From Acidobacteriaceae bacterium (GTDB taxonomy: Bacteria > Acidobacteriota > Terriglobia > Terriglobales > Acidobacteriaceae): DNA of 17,701 nucleotides. The notes beneath the pieces were generated by a model, which did not search any database, was not told the origin of the DNA, and saw only the letters and a program-made list of their open reading frames with translations. Positions 14,823-17,701 of the stretch are shown here, piece after piece (position 1 is the stretch's first letter; every line of letters begins with the position of its first letter). The position numbers and the translations under genes are program-made. The stretch lies in NCBI GenBank assembly GCA_030049955.1, contig JASIJX010000046.1, positions 1-17,701 on the forward strand. The letters are read 5' to 3'.

Positions 14823-17701
14823 GTGAAACCGAGGAATGTAACTTGCAGGAGAATTGGTACCGCTCTCGTTTTCGCGCTCGTACTGTTCGGATTGCGCGCG
14901 GATTCTCAGACTCCCGGTACCGGCGCGATTTCCGGGACGGTCTTCGATCCAGCCCATCGTGTTCTCGCTGGAGCAATGGTTACGGCGATCGAGGGCACGA
15001 CGCAGGTGACGCGCGCCACGAGAACTGATGCGCACGGCAATTTTCGGATTCCGCTGTTGCCCCCGGGCGATTACGCTGTAACCATCGCGGCGGACGGATT
15101 TCAGCCAAACACTACGCCTTCTGTGCTGGTAACCGCGAGCGAAGTGCGAACTCTCGACGCCACCCTTGCGATCGCCGACGCTAAAACCGTCGTTTCGGTT
15201 TCTGCAAATCAGCAGATCGCCGACACCCAGAATTCAGCGTTGGGCGGCCTCGTTGACCACACAACGATCCAGGCTCTGCCCCTCGCGAACCGCAATTACA
15301 CGCAAATTCTCGGGCTCTCGCCCGGCGTAGTGGTCGACTTGCCAAACCCCGCGGAACTGGGATCGGGAACGCAGAACGTCGCCTCGGATGGAGCGACGCC
15401 GACGGCGAACAACATTCAGTTCAACGGTATCGACGCCAATAATCTAGTTGAGAATTCCGCTGCGACTGCGGGGACTTCCGAAGTTGGGACCGCCATTCCT
15501 GCGGTTGATACGATTCAGGAATTCCGCGTGCAGACCGCGAACTTCGATGCCGCCTATGGGCGTGGCAGCGGAGCCAACGTCGATCTGGTGAGCCGGAGCG
15601 GCAGCAACGCGCTTCATGGCAGCGCATGGGAATTCGTCCGCAACAACAAGTTCAATGCCGACGACTTCTTCTCGAAGCTCGCCGGGCAGCCGCGGCCCGA
15701 TTTGAAGCAGAATCAGTTTGGCGCGGCCCTAGGCGGGCCCATTCGTAAAGACCGCCTGTTCTTTTTCGGCGCGTATCAGGGCCTGACCGAAGTGAACGGC
15801 TTTGGAGACGAGCAGACGGCGATTCTCCCGATGCTGACCTCCGACCGGTCGGCAGGCACACTGGGAGCGCAGTTCTGTCCGGCGGGCAACCTCGATGCAG
15901 CGGGACAGCCGGCCACTGGTTACTTCACTTCCGCAGGAGGCACGCAGGTCGCGTGCGACGGATCGAACATTAATCCTGTCGCGCTGGCGATTCTGAATGC
16001 CAAGCTCCCAAATGGCCAATTTGCGGTGCCGAGCCCCCAGGTGGCGCTGCCGGCAAGCGGGCCTGATGCATCGGATCAAGTTCCCATGGGGGAATCGACC
16101 TTTGCGATTCCCGCGGACTATCGCGAAGATCAGTTCACGGTGGATCTCGATCAGGTGCTGAGTCCGCAAAATACGCTCGCTGGCCGTTTTTTCTATTCGC
16201 GTGCGCCGACCACAGAGCCCTTCTCGCCCAACGCAGCGAACGTCCCAGGCTGGGGCACCGACGCGATGAGTCGCAATACCATGTTCGTTCTCTCCGATAC
16301 CCAGGTCTTCAACAGCGCTCTTGTCAACGTGGCGCGCTTCGGCTACATGCGCTTCGACGGCGTGTCGCATGTGGAGAATCCGCTGTTGGCTACCACGCTC
16401 GGCGAGGGCGTGCCGACCGGCGCGGCAACCGCAATCAGCAATGCGCCGGGGCTCACCGTGGGCGGATTCACAATCGGGGATGCGGGCACGCCCTATCAGT
16501 GGCAGGTTACGAACACCTTCGTCTGGCAGGATACGCTAGCGTGGATCCGCGGCCGCCACAGCGTGCGCTCCGGCCTGGAATTCAAGCGGGATGAAGTGGA
16601 TGAAGAACAACCCTTCAGCATCGACGGGCTGCTTATCATCGCCACCTTCGACGATTTCCTGCTGGGGGAGAGCGCGGCTCAGAATGGCAGCCCGTTTGGA
16701 CTGAGCAACGTCACCATTAGCAACGCAGGCGGAGGACTTTTCCGGAGAAACGAGCGCTACACCGACTTTGCCGGTTTCGCGCAGGATGACATCCGGCTCA
16801 CGCTGCGGCTCACGATTAATGCCGGGCTGCGCTACGAGATCTTCGGAGCACCTATCGAAACCAACGGCCGCCTCGCCAACTTCAACCTGAGCACAGCGCA
16901 GCAGGGGCCGCTGTCCGCGCAGGGCACCTACAGCGGATTCACGCTGCCGGCGAATTTCACAGGCAGCGTTCCTCAAGGAGTCCTGAAAACGCCCTTCGCC
17001 GGTTTCTATCGAACTCCACTGGGCGATGCATCGCCGCGGCTCGGATTCGCGTGGCAATTAACGCAGAGGCCGGTCATCGTGCTGCGTGGTGGATACGGAA
17101 TCTACTACGACCGTCACTCCGGCAATCTGGCGGAGCAAACTATGGATCAGCTGCCATTTGCCAGCCAGCAGTTCGTCTCGGGAGCCGCGAACGGTGCGGC
17201 CACTCTCGAGAGCCCATTTGTGCCTCTTATTCCGGCCCCGTCGCAATTCCCCCAATTCGAGCCGCGCACACCTGCATCGACGCCGTTTATCGAAGCCACC
17301 AACCCGAACATGCGCGACGGCATGACCCAGGAATACAACCTTAACGTGCAATACGCACTCTCGGAGAATTGGTTGTTGCAGACCGGGTACGTCGGCACCC
17401 AATCGCAACATCGCTCCGGGCAGTGGGAATTCGATCAGGCTCTGCTGGCCAGTCCCACCAATCCCGTCAATGGCGAGACGAGCAATTCCATTAACAACGT
17501 CACGGCCAGGCTGCCATACCAGGGCATCGGCGAAGGATCGCTCTACACCGATTCGATCTTCATCGGCAGTTACAACGCGCTGCAGATAAGCCTGCGGCGG
17601 CGCCTGCAGCACGGACTCGAACTCCAGTCCAGCTACACGTGGGCGAAGAATCTGGATGAAGTGAATGGAGAGGTGGGAACCGATGTTTATGAGCTGCAGC
17701 T
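14823..17701 (+). CDS. TonB-dependent receptor-like protein with CarboxypepD_reg domain, 3' truncated by window
   Basis: One frame runs open from a GTG at 14823 to the window end (959 codons, no stop). The ribosome site GAGGAC (14808-14813) and the signal peptide CRRIGTALVFALVLFGLRADS (about 8-28) support this start. A carboxypeptidase regulatory-like domain follows at about 32-115 (GAISGTVFD, RTDAHGNFRIPLLPPGDYAV). Next is a plug-type segment at about 125-235 (ALPLANRNYTQILGLSPGV, FNGIDANN, IQEFRVQTANFDAAYGRGSG), then barrel strands (FFFGAYQGL, NAGLRYEIFG, LRGGYGIYYDRHSG, SYTWAKNLDE). This is the Oar-like family, large in Acidobacteriota, that imports or binds polymers at the outer membrane. 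The ligand is unknown. The missing end probably holds about 150-200 residues. Confidence 0.9.
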   Translation, partial: MKPRNVTCRRIGTALVFALVLFGLRADSQTPGTGAISGTVFDPAHRVLAGAMVTAIEGTTQVTRATRTDAHGNFRIPLLPPGDYAVTIAADGFQPNTTPSVLVTASEVRTLDATLAIADAKTVVSVSANQQIADTQNSALGGLVDHTTIQALPLANRNYTQILGLSPGVVVDLPNPAELGSGTQNVASDGATPTANNIQFNGIDANNLVENSAATAGTSEVGTAIPAVDTIQEFRVQTANFDAAYGRGSGANVDLVSRSGSNALHGSAWEFVRNNKFNADDFFSKLAGQPRPDLKQNQFGAALGGPIRKDRLFFFGAYQGLTEVNGFGDEQTAILPMLTSDRSAGTLGAQFCPAGNLDAAGQPATGYFTSAGGTQVACDGSNINPVALAILNAKLPNGQFAVPSPQVALPASGPDASDQVPMGESTFAIPADYREDQFTVDLDQVLSPQNTLAGRFFYSRAPTTEPFSPNAANVPGWGTDAMSRNTMFVLSDTQVFNSALVNVARFGYMRFDGVSHVENPLLATTLGEGVPTGAATAISNAPGLTVGGFTIGDAGTPYQWQVTNTFVWQDTLAWIRGRHSVRSGLEFKRDEVDEEQPFSIDGLLIIATFDDFLLGESAAQNGSPFGLSNVTISNAGGGLFRRNERYTDFAGFAQDDIRLTLRLTINAGLRYEIFGAPIETNGRLANFNLSTAQQGPLSAQGTYSGFTLPANFTGSVPQGVLKTPFAGFYRTPLGDASPRLGFAWQLTQRPVIVLRGGYGIYYDRHSGNLAEQTMDQLPFASQQFVSGAANGAATLESPFVPLIPAPSQFPQFEPRTPASTPFIEATNPNMRDGMTQEYNLNVQYALSENWLLQTGYVGTQSQHRSGQWEFDQALLASPTNPVNGETSNSINNVTARLPYQGIGEGSLYTDSIFIGSYNALQISLRRRLQHGLELQSSYTWAKNLDEVNGEVGTDVYELQ

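Overview
The window looks like a chromosomal segment of an Acidobacteriota (Terriglobia-like) bacterium. This is inferred from the two large Oar/CarboxypepD_reg-type TonB-dependent outer-membrane proteins at its two ends, the GC-rich coding style and the gene mix. I could not run any database search, so the taxonomy is a judgement from protein style.

Layout. 1-1402: the C-terminal end of a TonB-dependent barrel, followed 4 nt later by a secreted TPR protein. 1403-1607: a gap with what looks like a short scrap of a GH92 glycosidase. 1608-5685: glcD-glcE-glcF, a tightly coupled operon for the three-subunit FAD/Fe-S glycolate (2-hydroxyacid) oxidase. 5721-6143: the last ~140 codons of a malate synthase A gene, cut off at its 5' end and carrying one in-frame TGA at a conserved Trp codon. 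Glycolate oxidase makes glyoxylate and malate synthase consumes it, so this is a decayed pathway partner. 6209-7761: a secreted NHL-type beta-propeller protein and a small stand-alone CuA-type cupredoxin.

7762-12723 is the most interesting part. An AT-rich promoter region holds an exact 23-bp tandem duplication that, with an adjoining half-site, gives five TGTCA boxes spaced 11-12 bp. It precedes an OmpR-family response regulator, a membrane histidine kinase with a large periplasmic sensor region, a coiled-coil plus beta-barrel outer-membrane protein, and a second secreted cupredoxin with amicyanin-like ligand spacing. These four genes run in one direction with short gaps or a 1-nt overlap and look like one autoregulated operon. 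With the CuA protein upstream and a lipoprotein cytochrome c downstream, they suggest a copper/heme redox module at the cell envelope. Its function is not known to me.

12720-14584 (minus strand): a class I c-type cytochrome lipoprotein overlapping a NTP_transf_5-like nucleotidyltransferase, converging on the cupredoxin with shared stop-codon bases. 14585-14822: a divergent intergenic region. 14823-17701: a large TonB-dependent receptor-like gene with a GTG start, intact but running off the window.
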